Positions 1 through 11,487 of a stretch of DNA of 64,000 nt are shown here, in pieces (the stretch's first letter is position 1; each line of letters starts with the position of its first letter). Made by a program: the position numbers and the translations under genes. The notes below the pieces were generated by a model. It saw only the letters and a list, made by a program, of their open reading frames with translations. It did not search any database and was not told where the DNA came from. Source of the stretch: Calvatia gigantea (Eukaryota; Basidiomycota; Agaricomycetes; Agaricales; Lycoperdaceae); assembly GCA_025093985.1 (NCBI GenBank), contig JACAAK010000006.1, positions 806,001 to 870,000 of the forward strand, written 5' to 3'.

Positions 1-140
1 GCCCTTCTGGTAGTCGGTTATTCACTCTGCATGGAACCTTCTAGTACATGCGTCGTACACAGTATGCTCCACTTATGCTACTGGTAGTTAGACCTCACCC
101 ATATAAGGGTTTAGAGTGCACAGACCAGGGATATTAGTAT
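1..140 (+). repeat. LTR-2 (copia-2 LTR) fragment, 3' half
   Basis: The same sequence recurs at 17874-18000 and, inverted, inside the two LTRs of copia-2 copy A (33207 and 42587). It is cut at 140 by the copia-1 LTR that starts TGTTAAGACG. The missing remainder is not found after the copia-1 fragment ends, so this is a broken locus, not a clean nested insertion. Confidence 0.75.
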
Positions 141-549
141 TGTTAAGACGAGTACACCACAATAGTTTGCACTAGTGGTGGAGGGGAGTCGTACTCACTG
201 GGTTTGTTGAGATGATAGTTATAGACTGTAGCTAGTGGATATCTTAGTGGAATGATGGGCAGAGAATAGACTGGATTGTCTAAAGAATATACGCATACTA
301 CATAGTTCTTATATATCTAATGTCTCTGGTCTGTGCACCATTCTACCTAATACAGGTGAGGTCTTATCTGCCAGTAGCATATACAGAGCATACTGCATAC
401 ATTGTTCTACGTTAATAGACCATGACCAGCAACCTAGAGTGCAGTCTAGTACATTGTTCGTTATCTCTCTTCAAGAGTGAAGTACTCAAGAACCCGTTTC
501 AGCTATAAATAGACTGAACCAACGTAGTGGTACAGATCGAGATTCAACA
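141..549 (-). repeat. LTR-1, 3' LTR of copia-1 copy A
   Basis: About 409 bp from TGTTAAGACG to GATTCAACA on the plus strand, matching the 408-bp LTRs at 11055 and 17461. A TATA-like CTATAAATAG lies near its right end. The polypurine tract on the minus strand adjoins at 550-562 (plus CTCCTCCTCACTT). Confidence 0.9.
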
Positions 550-589
550 CTCCTCCTCACTTGAAGGAGGGAGATTAACATTTCAACGA

Positions 590-2520
590 TCAAGCGGTTT
601 TATCCCATGCTTCGATATCGGAACCAAAGATCAGTCCTAGTTCAGGACAGAAGAGATTGATTTTGGTTACGCCAAGATTCTTTGTAAAGATGTCGGCGGG
701 ATTGTCTTGTAAAGACACATCACCAATAACAATAATACCCTCCTCGACTAATTCTCGCACATAGTGGTAATGAATATCCACGTGCTTTGATCGTTTTTCA
801 ACAATGGGATTTTCAGTCCAAAATTTGGACCCATCGTTGTCACCGTAGAGAATAGAAGTTGGGTGCTCAATTTTGAGCTCCTCCAGAAGCTGTGACAGCC
901 ATTTCACTTATCGTGAAGCGTCAGACAGTTCTTTATATTCTGCCTCAGTGGACGATAATGAAACCATCTTTTGTCGCCGCGAAGTCCAGGTAACAGCACC
1001 GGACGTGATCAAACAAACATTTCCCGATACAGATCGGCAGGTTTCTGTATCTTGAGCCCAATCTGAGTCACTTAGGCATTCCAACGTCACCGTCGGTTTC
1101 CCAGTATCGCCTTCATATTTCAATGCATAGTTCCTCGTCATTGACAAGTACTTTAGTATATGAATTCCAGCACGATAGTGCTCGGGTGCGGGGTTAGTGG
1201 CATGTTGTGCCAGCTTAACTGTGGCAAAGGCTATGTCGGGCCTAGTACCGATCATCAAGTACATTAAAGATCCAACCAATTGTTGGTACTTTAGACGGAA
1301 GGGATGTGATGCAGTTTCCTTGTTCGTTATGAACTGGAAGCCAGCTGGTAATGGTGTTTTAGCCGCGGCAGACTGCGGGACCTGGAAGCGCTGCAAGATC
1401 TTATCCAGGTATTTCACCTGTTGGATGAAGATTTGACACTTGGAGCGATTCCTCCAGATTTTCATCCCAAGGAATTCTTCACAGGGACCGTGATCTCTGC
1501 ATTCCCACTTTTTCGTGAACTTTTCCTTCAACTCATTGAGGAGGGGGGAGTTTTTCTTTCCCAGGAAATTCACGTCATCAACGTAGACAATGGCTACTAC
1601 AAGCTCTTTTGTTTTCGGATGTCTGTGAAAGTATACAGCGTAGTCAGATTTGCAGCGGGTAAATCCTAGCTCAATCATAGATTGATGCAATTCTTTCCAC
1701 CACTGGCAACCGGCTTGTTTAAGGCCATAAATCACTCGTCGTAGTCTCCATACTTTTCCTTCCTGCCCAGGAAGTCTAAACCCTTCGGGCTGTTCCATGT
1801 ATATTTCCTCATCCAGTTTGCCATATAAGTAGGCTGTTTTTACGTCAACGCTATGCATATCCCAATCATGGATTGCAGCGAGTGCGAAGCTTACATGCGC
1901 AGACTCGTAGTGGACAACTGGTGAGAAAAGCTCGTTATAGTCGATGCCTTCAATCTGCGAGAACCCTTTTGCAACTAAGCAAGCTCGCAGGCGACCATCA
2001 GACTTCTCGAGAAATACCCAACGGTTTTTAACCGTCCTCCTTCCTTTCGGAAGATCTACTAGTTCATATACCCCACGTTTCTTCAATGCTTTGAGTTCCT
2101 CGATATACGCAGCCATCCATTTTGCCTTGATAGGCTCAGGAAGCTTAAGCATGTCACGGAAAGTTTCGGGCTCTCCGTGTGCGGTATTATGTACTGTCTG
2201 TATCAAGAAATCGATCAGTTTTACTCCTCCCTCAGCGACAAGCCTTTCAATGTCCATATCATTTACATCATGAGATGTTGGATCATTGTTCTCAGGCATG
2301 GGTGGCAGTTCCGGACGTGGAGGAAGTTGAAATGGAGGCATATCAAAGGGTCGTGGCGGGTACTGCTCAGCACGAACTCTTTGCCTCACATATTCAGGAT
2401 GGTTAGTCCTTGCTCTTCGCTCACGAATAATTTCGTCTGAAGGGGCATTGGCGCGTACGCGCTGCCTTTGCCTCTGCTGCTCTTGTCGGTGAGTCCGATC
2501 TATTTCTCTTTCAATCGAAA
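590..2520 (-). pseudogene. copia-1 copy A pol: RT and RNase H, broken
   Basis: This encodes a Ty1/copia reverse transcriptase (RVT_2 type) with the catalytic YVDD motif, then the RNase H domain ending in the family motif DIFTKNLG. The reading frame is open from about 2520, where it starts inside a proline-rich linker, down to 908. There a CAA has become TAA on the minus strand, just before the KWLSQLLEELK segment. The frame then continues from 907 to 590. It stops five codons early compared with the copy at 11488, because CGA has become TGA. Both breaks are C-to-T changes on the coding strand and neither is shared with the other copy. The 5' half of the gene is missing, so the copy is dead. 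Confidence 0.88.
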
Positions 2521-2521
2521 T

Positions 2522-5500
2522 TTCTTCGTGGCTGTAATCTTTCCACTTGATATATGTAGTATTCCCTTTGTTTATTCTTGGTTCTATGGTTCAAGATACC
2601 TTCGATTTCATATTCTTCTTCTCCTTCTATTATGTCAGGGAGAGGTGGTTGTGGATTTGATCCATGGGTATTGTTTTCGGTGTATTCGGAGAGAAGGGTA
2701 GCGTGGAATACGTTGTGAATTTTCCATGTTTCAGGTAGTTTCAGTCGGTAGGAGAGTGGCGATAAGACTTCTTTGATGGTAAATGGTCCGAGGCGTTTTG
2801 GTGCGATCTTGTTTGATTTGAATGGGAGTTTCAGGTTTCTCCGTTCAAGCCACACTTTTTGTCCTAGGGTGAAGGGTTTGAATTTTGCTTTGATTCGTTG
2901 TTCCATGCGTTCCATAGCTAGTTTGTGGGCAGCAATTGCTTCTCTTCGTGCATGGTCTAGGAGTTCTATTCATTCTTCAGTAGTGGTGAAGTTTGATTCC
3001 TCCAGGATGGTGGGTATTCCATGGGGTTTTGTTCCGTACATGAGTTCAAAAGGAGTTTGTTTCCGGTCAGAGTGTGTTCGTGAATTATGGGAGAATTCGA
3101 GGATTGGGAGCGCTTTAGACCAGGAGGAGGGATTTCCTGTACAGTAGATAGATAGGTACGCTGCAATTTCCTGATTGAATCGTTCTGTTGTTCCATCCGA
3201 TTGAGGGTGGTAGGCTGATGAGAATGATTGGGTGATTCCAAGTCGTTTCATGAGAGCTTGACTGGAGTTTGCTCGGAATCTGGGGTCACGGTCGGAGATT
3301 ATCTTGTCCGGTAGTCCAAATCTGGTGTAGACCTTGTCTATAATTATGTCGGCAATTCCTTTGGCGGTGATTTCCTTTGTACAAGGAGTGAGAATTACCC
3401 CCTTCGTAAGTCCATGGTCCACTATGGACAGAATTGAGTCGAATCCGTGGGATTTTGGTAAATCGGTCAGCAGATCCATAGCGATATGGGCGAATGGTCT
3501 AGTAGATATTGGCGGTGGTATCGGTTGCAATGAAGGGTGGGAAGGATTTTGGTTAATTTTGAATTGTTGGCATTCGCTGCATCCTTTAACATAATTTCGT
3601 ACGAAGGTACTCATTCCTGGCCAATATACTTCAGCTTTGGCGAGGCGATAAGTTTCTTGTTCTCCAGGGTGTCCGATCGAAGGGTGGTTGTGGTATCGTT
3701 GGATGACACGTCGGCGGAGTTCCATGTCTTCTGGGATGATGACCTTTCCTTCAAATGTCATAAGATGTCCATGTGGCCGGGGAATCATCCCGTATTTTGG
3801 ATTTATTGCTTCTGGTGATTCTGATAGAAGTCGTTTCATGGCTTCCATGGTGATTTCGTCATATTTCGATGATTTTACAATGTCATTCTGTAATTCCTGA
3901 TCAACCATGGAGATGAACAGTTCGTCTGGTAATGCAGTGATTTCCCTGAGGAATACTTCCTCGGGTAAGACAATAACATTTTCGTTGTCATTGTCATCAT
4001 CTGGGGTGTGATCTGGTCGACGTGAGAGGGCATCGGCGGCAGGTATTTTGGTTCCTGGGACGTGTTCAATTGCGAAGTCGAAGTGTGAGAGGAAACCAAG
4101 CCATCGAGCTTGTCTTCTGGAGATATTTTGGGGTTTTCTCCAAAAGGTGAGGTTCTTGTGATCAGTTCGTATGGTTACGCGCTGTTGGGCTCCTTCTAGG
4201 TAGTGTCGCCATTCTTCTAGTGCTGTGATTATGGCAAGGAGTTCCCTGTCGTGTATTTCGTAGTTTCGTTGGGTAGGATTGAATGCTTTGGATAGGAAAG
4301 CTACTGGGTGGTAGTTTCCGTTCATGTCTTGCTGTGATAAGACTGCTCCTAAGGCATATTTTGAGGCATCAGTTTCGATAAAGAAGGGTTTTGTTTGGTC
4401 TGGCATCAGCAAAACGGGTTTCTTCATGAATTCGGATTTAAGTTGGCTGAAGGCTTTGTTTGCTTTGTATTCCCATTCGAATTTCTTTGTTTTGGATAGA
4501 AGAGCATTAAGCGGCCAAGAGATGTCAGCATAGCGATGTATGAATTTTCGGTAGAAGTTACAGAATCCCATGAATTTTCTGACATCGCGGGTAGTGCGGG
4601 GTAAGGGCCATTCTTCTATTCCATGGAGTTTGGTGTTGTCCATTTCGATCTTGTCGGGGGAGATTATCATGCCGAGATATTCTAGATGGGTTTTATCGAA
4701 TTCGCATTTTTCTAGTTTCAGGTATAGATCATTGTCTTTCAAGACCTGGAGTGCTTCCAAGGTAAGGCGATCCATTTCTTCCTGAGTTTTTGCGTAGATG
4801 AGAATGTCGTCCATATAGATTATAATTCCTCCTTTATCTAGCATTTTTGCGAATATGGTGTCCATCATCTTTTGGAAGGTGGCTGGGGAGTTGCACATTC
4901 CAAAGAACATGACGTTTGGCTCGTAAAGTCCGATTGGAGTTTTGAATGCGGCTTTCCATTGGTCTCCTTCTCGAATACGAATGTTGTTGTATCCAAGTCG
5001 GACGTCCATTTTTGTGAATAGTTTTGCTCCTTGAAGTTTGTCCATAATTGTTGTTATCATAGGAATAGGGTACGCATTCTTCTTGGTATGTTTATTTAGG
5101 TAACGGTAATCTTGGCATGGCCGAAGTTTCCCGTCCTTCTTTCCTACGAAAAAGAAGGATGAGGCCATGGGAGATTCAGATTCTCGGATGTATCCTTTTC
5201 GGAGGTTTTCGTTTATGAACTTCTTGAGTTCTTCGGTTTCAAGGGGTGATAAGGGGTACGTTTTCCCTAGTTCTGGTTTAAAGGTATCCAAGAGTTCGAT
5301 TTTATGGTCGTATGGTCTGGGAGGGGGGAATCGTTCGGATTTCTTCATGTCGAAGAGTGAAGCGAATTTCTTGTATTTCCTGGGTACCTTTGTATCGGTT
5401 TTTGGGGTTGATTTTTGTGCGAGACTTGTAGCTTGGGTGATCTTCGTATTGATTTCGAGTTCATGTGGAGTTTGAGTGATTTCGTAGAGTTCATGTTCCA

Positions 5501-5734
5501 AATGGAATTCGTCGAAATCAATGTTTTCCAAGTAGAGTTTGAGTTCATCGATAGAGAGTTCAGGTTCTTCCGAATGGACGATCGCTTCAAAGACTTTTAC
5601 AGCAAATGGGTCAAAGTCTTCATCTAGGTAGGTGTAGCGTTCGGTATCATTCATTCCATGGATATCTAAGGCGATTTCATTGATGGTGGTAGGTCCGTTT
5701 GTGGATTTTACGATTAAGGGTATGATGTTGTCAT
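2522..5734 (-). pseudogene. gypsy-A copy 1 pol: RT, RNase H, integrase, truncated chromodomain
   Basis: The 894-codon open frame at 2970-5654 carries an RT core with the catalytic YMDD motif (IIIYMDDILIY). RNase H follows (FFIETDASKYALGAVLSQ, then DRELLAIITAL and TDHKNL). Next come an integrase zinc finger (HPGEQETYRL with CSECQQ) and the integrase core (AMDLLTDLP, ISDRDPRF, HPQSDGTTERFNQE). One nonsense codon at about 2967 (CGA to TGA) separates this from a 2511-2915 frame. That frame holds the integrase C-terminus (KPFTLGQKVWLERRNLKLP) and the start of a chromodomain (EEEYEIEGILNHR). The chromodomain then shifts frame and is cut at the copia-1 junction. Apart from one stop and the lost ends this is the best preserved pol in the window. 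Confidence 0.9.
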
Positions 5735-6600
5735 GTTCGCCTTGATCTGTATCATTTGTCTGATCGTTGTTGGCTGGGATCCTGGATTAGACTGGATCTA
5801 TTCTGAAGTACTGATGGCATTTTTTCCATCATTAAAGCGTTCATCTAGCTTTCAGATTGACTTTTCTTGGGTTCCTGCTTCTTTTAGGGTTTGGGCTTTT
5901 GTATCGGGTGTTTAAAATTCGGGAGGAAGTTTCTTGCTCCCGGCAATTGAGGGTACATATTTCGTAATTCGTTATTTTGGGGAATTTGCTTATGCGAGGT
6001 GGGAGTTTATTATTTTTTGGGTACCCAGCGTTTTACAGGTGGGACGCTTCAAATCCCAGGGCTTGGCTTGGACGAGTATTGCTTCCAATTCCATTGTCCG
6101 GGAGTTCTCTGACATTGCTTGGAATGAGTGGATTTTGGGTTTGTTTGGGCGGCACCAGAGTAATCCTGGATATTAGGTGGAAAGGGGGGTTGCTGAATCT
6201 TCTTTTCGTTTCTTTTTTTCCTTGGACAGGTTTGTCGGATTGCATTCTAAAGGTTCCTTTTCCGCGCTGCTTTCCGCTTTTAGCGAGGTTGTCGCGAAAT
6301 AGCGTTATTGATTCCGGTCTCCGCTGCTTTCTGGTGTATCTTGTCTGGAGGAACGTCTTCGTTGAAGTGGTTGAGGCTTGGGTTTGCCGCTTCGGTTTCG
6401 TCAGGTTGGCGATTTGTTGAACGAGGTGGAGGTTGGTTGGAAAGGGGTTGGAGGGGTGGGTTTGAGGATTTCTACCCTTTCGGCTTGCGATTGACGATCT
6501 CTGTCTCAAGGCCTTCGAAGGTTTCGGGTGGTCCTTCTTTTAGCAAGTCTCTTGCGAGATGGAGAGCCCCTTTATTGTTCAATTGTTCATTGTAACTGAG
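5735..6600 (-). pseudogene. gypsy-A copy 1 protease/gag region, shredded by microdeletions
   Basis: Recognisable islands in the same order as copy 2 include GGTACCCAGCG, GGGAGTTCTCTGACATTGCT, CGGCACCAGAGTAAT and TTTCCTTGGACAGGTTTG. They correspond to the gag/pol boundary and the zinc-knuckle region. Between islands, single bases up to a few tens of bases are missing, so about 1160 bp of copy 2 is represented by about 870 bp here. CpGs are retained, so this decay differs from the CpG-to-TpG decay of copies 3 and 4. No long frame survives. Confidence 0.7.
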
Positions 6601-9483
6601 CTGGCCGAAGGCGATTGCACCGGAGGAGTTCTTGAGTCGCCATCTTCGGATGTCACTGACCCTGATACCAATGGAACGATATACAGTAGTACTTTCGACT
6701 TCATACTCCTTGATAAATGCTGTGAATAACGGTATGCTGCGTGAGATGTAAGCGCTGGCTATAAATCCTTTTTTACGCAACAAGTGAGAAATCCTTACGG
6801 ATTATATGAAGATAATAGTGGGAGCATGTCACTCTATTCACTTGAGAAGAATATCCCTTACAGGATCTCGTGAATTACATCATTACAAAGAAAGGAAACT
6901 ATGACACATCTAGGAATTAGCAGAATAGCTCCCAACATATAACAGTTGAGCTTCAGTACTATGTCACCAAGTTTAATTCTTAGACCTCGCCGCTTTATAT
7001 TAGGCTTGAGGCAAGAAACTGGAATCCTTCGGGAATGACAAGTATCTGAACTGCTTTCAAATTCCAGCATTAGTCTATGACATTAGGGATAAAGATTTGT
7101 GAATGCCACATTTGTGTGCGGCCAATCTATATTGAGAAAATCTTATAACGTATGTCCTCAAGTGTAATGCTTTTGAGGCAATCGTTAAAGGTCACCACCT
7201 TTGCAATAAGTCATACAGAGCTGTATTAGTTCACCCAATCTCATCATTGTACACGAACTTGCAATTATAAGCAAGGAGATGTATGGTTGTTGAACACTAC
7301 ACCTACTAGACTATATCGTTTGACATCATCAAACAGAACTTCCCATGATTATGCCTTCTCCACTCATCTTTTATGACTTGTTGAGATGTTGCATTATTTC
7401 ATTGCCACTCTGGATTATTTCACAAGGGAAATTGCATCAGTACCTTTATCCAGAATCTTTTATATGAATATCCTTGTCCTTGAGCATAATACTTGGACTT
7501 GATGGAATTGCTAGTCATCTATTACGATGCTATTCTATGACTTCTCATCTCATGATGATAGTTGTCCTCCTTTGAAAGAAGTTATGAGGCTCTAAGATTC
7601 ATTAGAGAAACCTCTACAGTATAGCTGACAATGGCCAATGTCGCAACTGATTATGGAGGAGAGTTTGTCTAAATGAGAGCAATAGCAAACATTTGTGGCA
7701 TGAATAACCCACTTAAACCTTCTACTCCCAATGCTTTTGCAATGGTTGATGTAGAGAGACTGATCCGCACTACACTTTGAGAGCCTAAAAGCTTTATGGC
7801 AACGAGGAAGTCTTACCTGTCTCAGTGATAGTTTAGCGTTGACTAGAGCATAATGCGCCAGTCCAAGTGTTTATAGTGGAAGACACTTAATCGTGTAAAT
7901 CAAGGGATAAACCATTAATTTGGTTCTGTACTGTGGGTTTGGCTTCGCGGCACATCAGTTAATGTGATGACTGCCCAAACATGATTGCTTATTCGGGATG
8001 AAAACATACCTTGATTGTTTGATCAATGAGAACTTTTGAGTTCAAGCGGCACACAGAAAGGCTTAATGTTCTACAAACAATCCATATTTGGATGCCTTAT
8101 TCAATGAGGGAATATACCCTTAAAAGTCATGATTCAGCAACTGGATAGCAATAACCAGTTCATTTGCAAAGAAGAGAGCAAAACCTGCATGAAGCAAGAA
8201 ATAGTAAACTTCTTTATCCGCCATCTTTTGATGTCGTGGGATATATTCCATTTACACTCCATGATCACCTCCTGATTCCTTTTCATTTCCATTTGAGAAA
8301 TCTCTGCCCACCATATCCTATGTCTTATGCTGACATAATTGCCAATTTAATGCATAATATGCACATCCTTTACAGGATATCTACCGCTTTTGACATACTA
8401 CACTTCTGTGTCGCCACGGAGGTGGAACAACTGTTGTAGAGGAGTTATAGAATAAAATGCTGGTCAATAACACATTGCACAATTGAACCTGACTAGGAAA
8501 GACCACACTGTTCATTACGCAGGTCACCTACAGGTAGACTATGATGGATTAGGCGTCCAATTTCAAGAAGAACTCATTTGGACTCACTGACTAGAGTTGG
8601 ACAAGCATAAGACTTACTATGCATTCACGCTAGCGTCTACCAGAAAAGTGCAACAGCTCGGATATATCATCCTAAAAATATGTGATGGTTATACCTCCAT
8701 ATGAGCTTTCACCTCGCATAAGCTTAACAAACTTGCGAGAAAAATTCTTTTATTTCTGAAATTGCATCGATAATGATCCGCCATTAACAATGTGCATTGA
8801 CATTTAAATCAAAATACTCATCGCTGAGGGAGGAGTACAGTAAAACAAGTTCTTAATTGCTAGTGAATAACCACATACAATTAAAGCTTTCAATAGCTAC
8901 ACTTCACCAGTCCATCTTAATTGATGTGTGCCGTGGTGGTTCGTAACATGATAAACACTCTCTAAGCCCTAAAAAGCAATATGATTGAGTAACATGTATT
9001 AGGAAACTTAACATGCTGAAAAGCATGGAGGAGAACAATGGATACAGTATTCTTACTCCAAATCCAATGACCACCTTATCCTGTGCTTCATAGCAAAGGA
9101 ACTTCAATAAGTTGAAGGTATTGCTTTTGTGATTCAATTCTCCAGTTATCTGCACATGTGAGATATGCTTAGTGTTGATGACAAAACTGCTTTTGCAGAC
9201 TGGATGAGAAGATACACTGGAATAATCTGATGGGCTTTGGCTTACCAGATAAGAAGAGAGTTTGAATGACACCAGATGAGCACTATATGTGTTACGTGGA
9301 AGGAATCTTCAATCCTTGATTGAGCTGGATTTCAATCCGCCTTCATATGATTACACTGGATTTTATCCACATTTTCCAAAACCACTTTGTCAACCTTGCT
9401 TTGGCAATAAAGTCTAACAGCCTTGCAACTAGCTGGCTCGAGCGATTGCTGCAACATGATACCAATTCCTACATCATCATGAG

Positions 9484-10165
9484 CACTCCTCTTCGGAGTC
9501 GATGGGGAAAATATAAAGGATATGATATTCCTTTCTGCCTTCATATGAAGACGCTTGGATAAAAATATTAGGTTTAGAAATATTCCTTTCCACTACAGTC
9601 GCTGGAAAAATATATTCATAGGACCTTCAATTGTTCCTATCGCCTCTCGCGAGTCGCTGATAAAACAAATGGGGAGTTATCCCCACCGATGTCTCAAGAC
9701 AAGCGTCTTAGGCAAAAATAACATTAGGAAATTATTCCTTCCTCCTCTAACGAGTTGTAGGAGAAAATATTATAAGGTTTATGCTTTTACCTTTCCACCT
9801 CTTATGAGTCATTGGATAAAATAAATCAGGAACATATTCCTTCATACTTGTTCAAGAGTCAACTGTAAAAATATGGCAGGAACTTATTCCTTTTGCAAGA
9901 TAAAAATAAGATAGGGTCTAACGATTCTTTCTCTCTTTTACAAGATTGAGGAAAAACTTCATAGGTTTTGAATGTAACCTTCCGCCTCTTCGTGAGTCTA
10001 CGGTAAAACATCTATATGGAATTTATCCATCTGCCTCAAATTGAGAGTCCGGAAAAATATACAGGGTCAATTTCAAGATCCTTCCACCTCTTCGGAGTTG
10101 TATGGAAAAACAAATAAGGGACCTAATTGTTCCTCCCTCCTTTTAGGAGTTGACAGGAAATAACA
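9484..10165 (+). repeat. Hairpin-rich ~50-bp degenerate tandem array (copia-2 copy B)
   Basis: About 13 imperfect units are the inverted equivalent of 37779-38410. Each unit has a short palindrome such as CTCTTCGGAGT, CCTCTCGCGAGTCG or CTCTTATGAGTC. A second one follows, of the AGGAATATTCCTT type, then an A-rich spacer GGAAAAATAT. Unit length varies between about 35 and 56 bp. No coding frame runs through it. Confidence 0.75.
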
Positions 10166-10889
10166 AAAAGTGTGTATGCATTCCTTGGGACTGAATCCTT
10201 AATCCGCATCGGCCGAAATGCCTTTTGCATGGAGGAAAATTGCATGAGACCACTTCTATTTGTGAATCCATTAATTTGGAATTTGTTCAAGTCAAATCAG
10301 AACAAGGCTTGTAGCATCATTGCTCTGCTGGCTCACAGGACTGCTGCGGCTGATTGATCTACATAACTGCAAAGTGACGGCCTTGGTTACACTGGCTTAG
10401 TACTGCTGCTTTCTTGATCTCACAATAATTGCATGCTGGATTAGTGACCAGTGATTTATCACTTAGGATTTCATGTCAGCAAAAATGGTTTTTGTATTTT
10501 GCACCTACACGGAAAAACAGATTTGTTAAACACTTCGAAAGAATCACTGTTTACAATTTCTGGAGGAGCCTTTTTAGGCTTTCCTACTCCTACTCTTAGA
10601 CAAAAGTCGCAGTGAGTTAGTCACGGGAGTTTAAAGTTGAGTTAAAGGACATTTGATAGCTCAAAGCAATTGTCGTTGCGTCCTTTATGGCCATCATAGC
10701 AAATACTAGCATCAATTCCTCTCCGCTACAGGAATTCTTTTCCAACTTCCAAAGTCTGGTTAAATCCGCATGATTGTTGATGACTCCAACATTTGATGTT
10801 CGGCCCTGCCACTCTTTTGTTGAAGATTCCAATGTCTAAGCTTGGTTTCAATACCGCTAGATTATTGAAGTGTTAATCTTCCCCCCTTC

Positions 10890-10902
10890 AAGTGAGGAGG
10901 AG
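10890..10902 (+). promoter_or_regulatory. Polypurine tract of copia-2 copy B
   Basis: AAGTGAGGAGGAG lies directly before the LTR start TGTTGAATC. It is the expected plus-strand primer site of an LTR retrotransposon. Copy A has the equivalent at 35359-35371 and copia-1 at 11463-11475. Confidence 0.8.
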
Positions 10903-11054
10903 TGTTGAATCTCGCCCCGTACCACTACGTTGGTTCAGTCTATTTATAGCTGAAATGGGGTTCAAGTATTTCACCTTCGGAGGGTCGATAATAACGGACC
11001 ATCACAGACTATGTATGCAGTAGTTGTACTGCCCTTCTGGTAGTCAGTTATACC
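10903..11054 (+). repeat. LTR-2 of copia-2 copy B, 5' part
   Basis: Starts TGTTGAATCTCG and runs to the copia-1 insertion. The last five bases (11050-11054, ATACC) are duplicated at 17869-17873. Rejoined with 17874-18279 the LTR is about 558 bp, compared with 545 bp in copy A. Confidence 0.88.
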
Positions 11055-11462
11055 TGTTAAGACGAGTACACCACAATAGTTTGCACTAGTGGCGGAGGGG
11101 AGTCGTACTCACTGGGTTTGTTGAGATGGTAGTTGTAGACTGTAGCTAGTGGATATCTTAGAGGAATGATGGGCAGAAGATAGACTGGATTGTCTAAGGA
11201 ATGTACGCATACTACATAAGTCTTATATACATTATAGTTCTGGTCTGTGCGCCATTCTACCTAATACAGGTGAGGTCTTATCTACCAGTAGCATATACAG
11301 AGCATACTGCGTACATTGTTCCATTTAATAGATCATGACCAGCAACCTAGAGTGCGGTCTAGTACATTGTTCGTTATCTCTCTTTAAGAGTGAAGTACTC
11401 AAGAACCCGTTTCAGTTATAAATAGACTGAACCAACGTAGTGGTACGGATCGAGATTCAACA
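11055..11462 (-). repeat. LTR-1, 3' LTR of copia-1 copy B
   Basis: 408 bp, TGTTAAGACG to GATTCAACA on the plus strand, adjoining the polypurine tract at 11463-11475. A TATA-like palindromic TATAAATA lies about 40 bp from the right end. Confidence 0.95.
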
Positions 11463-11475
11463 CTCCTCCTCACTT
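11463..11475 (-). promoter_or_regulatory. Polypurine tract of copia-1 copy B
   Basis: On the minus strand this reads AAGTGAGGAGGAG directly before the LTR. It is identical in position and sequence in copia-1 copy A and very similar in copia-2. Confidence 0.8.
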
Positions 11476-11487
11476 GAAGGAGGGAGA

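Larger units (their letters stand above)
141..2521 (-). mobile_element. copia-1 copy A, 5'-truncated Ty1/copia retrotransposon
   Basis: Read on the minus strand this holds the RT and RNase H end of pol, a purine tract and the 3' LTR. It is close to the complete copia-1 at 11055-17868. Homology stops at about 2521, within the linker before the RT, where gypsy-A sequence begins abruptly. Protease, integrase, gag and 5' LTR are absent. The copy lies inside an LTR-2 fragment. Confidence 0.85.
2522..6600 (-). mobile_element. gypsy-A copy 1, Ty3/gypsy chromovirus, both LTRs lost
   Basis: Two very different halves. From 2522 to 5734 the pol region is clean and almost identical to copy 2 over the shared part (about 4750-5734 against 22496-23479). 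From 5735 to 6600 the protease/gag region matches 23480-24640 of copy 2 only as islands separated by many small deletions. The left end breaks in the chromodomain next to copia-1. The right end runs into copia-2 copy B at about 6590-6620. No LTR remains. Confidence 0.85.

Noticed and set aside
8164..8439. 91-codon plus-strand frame (and 39467-39724 in copy A) as a gene
   Set aside because: It is not conserved in frame between the two copia-2 copies beyond chance and has no domain; it is part of a non-coding interior.
6600..10902. copia-2 interior as sequencing-error-ridden copia-1
   Set aside because: Copies A and B share the same degenerate sequence, so it is a real family and not read error.
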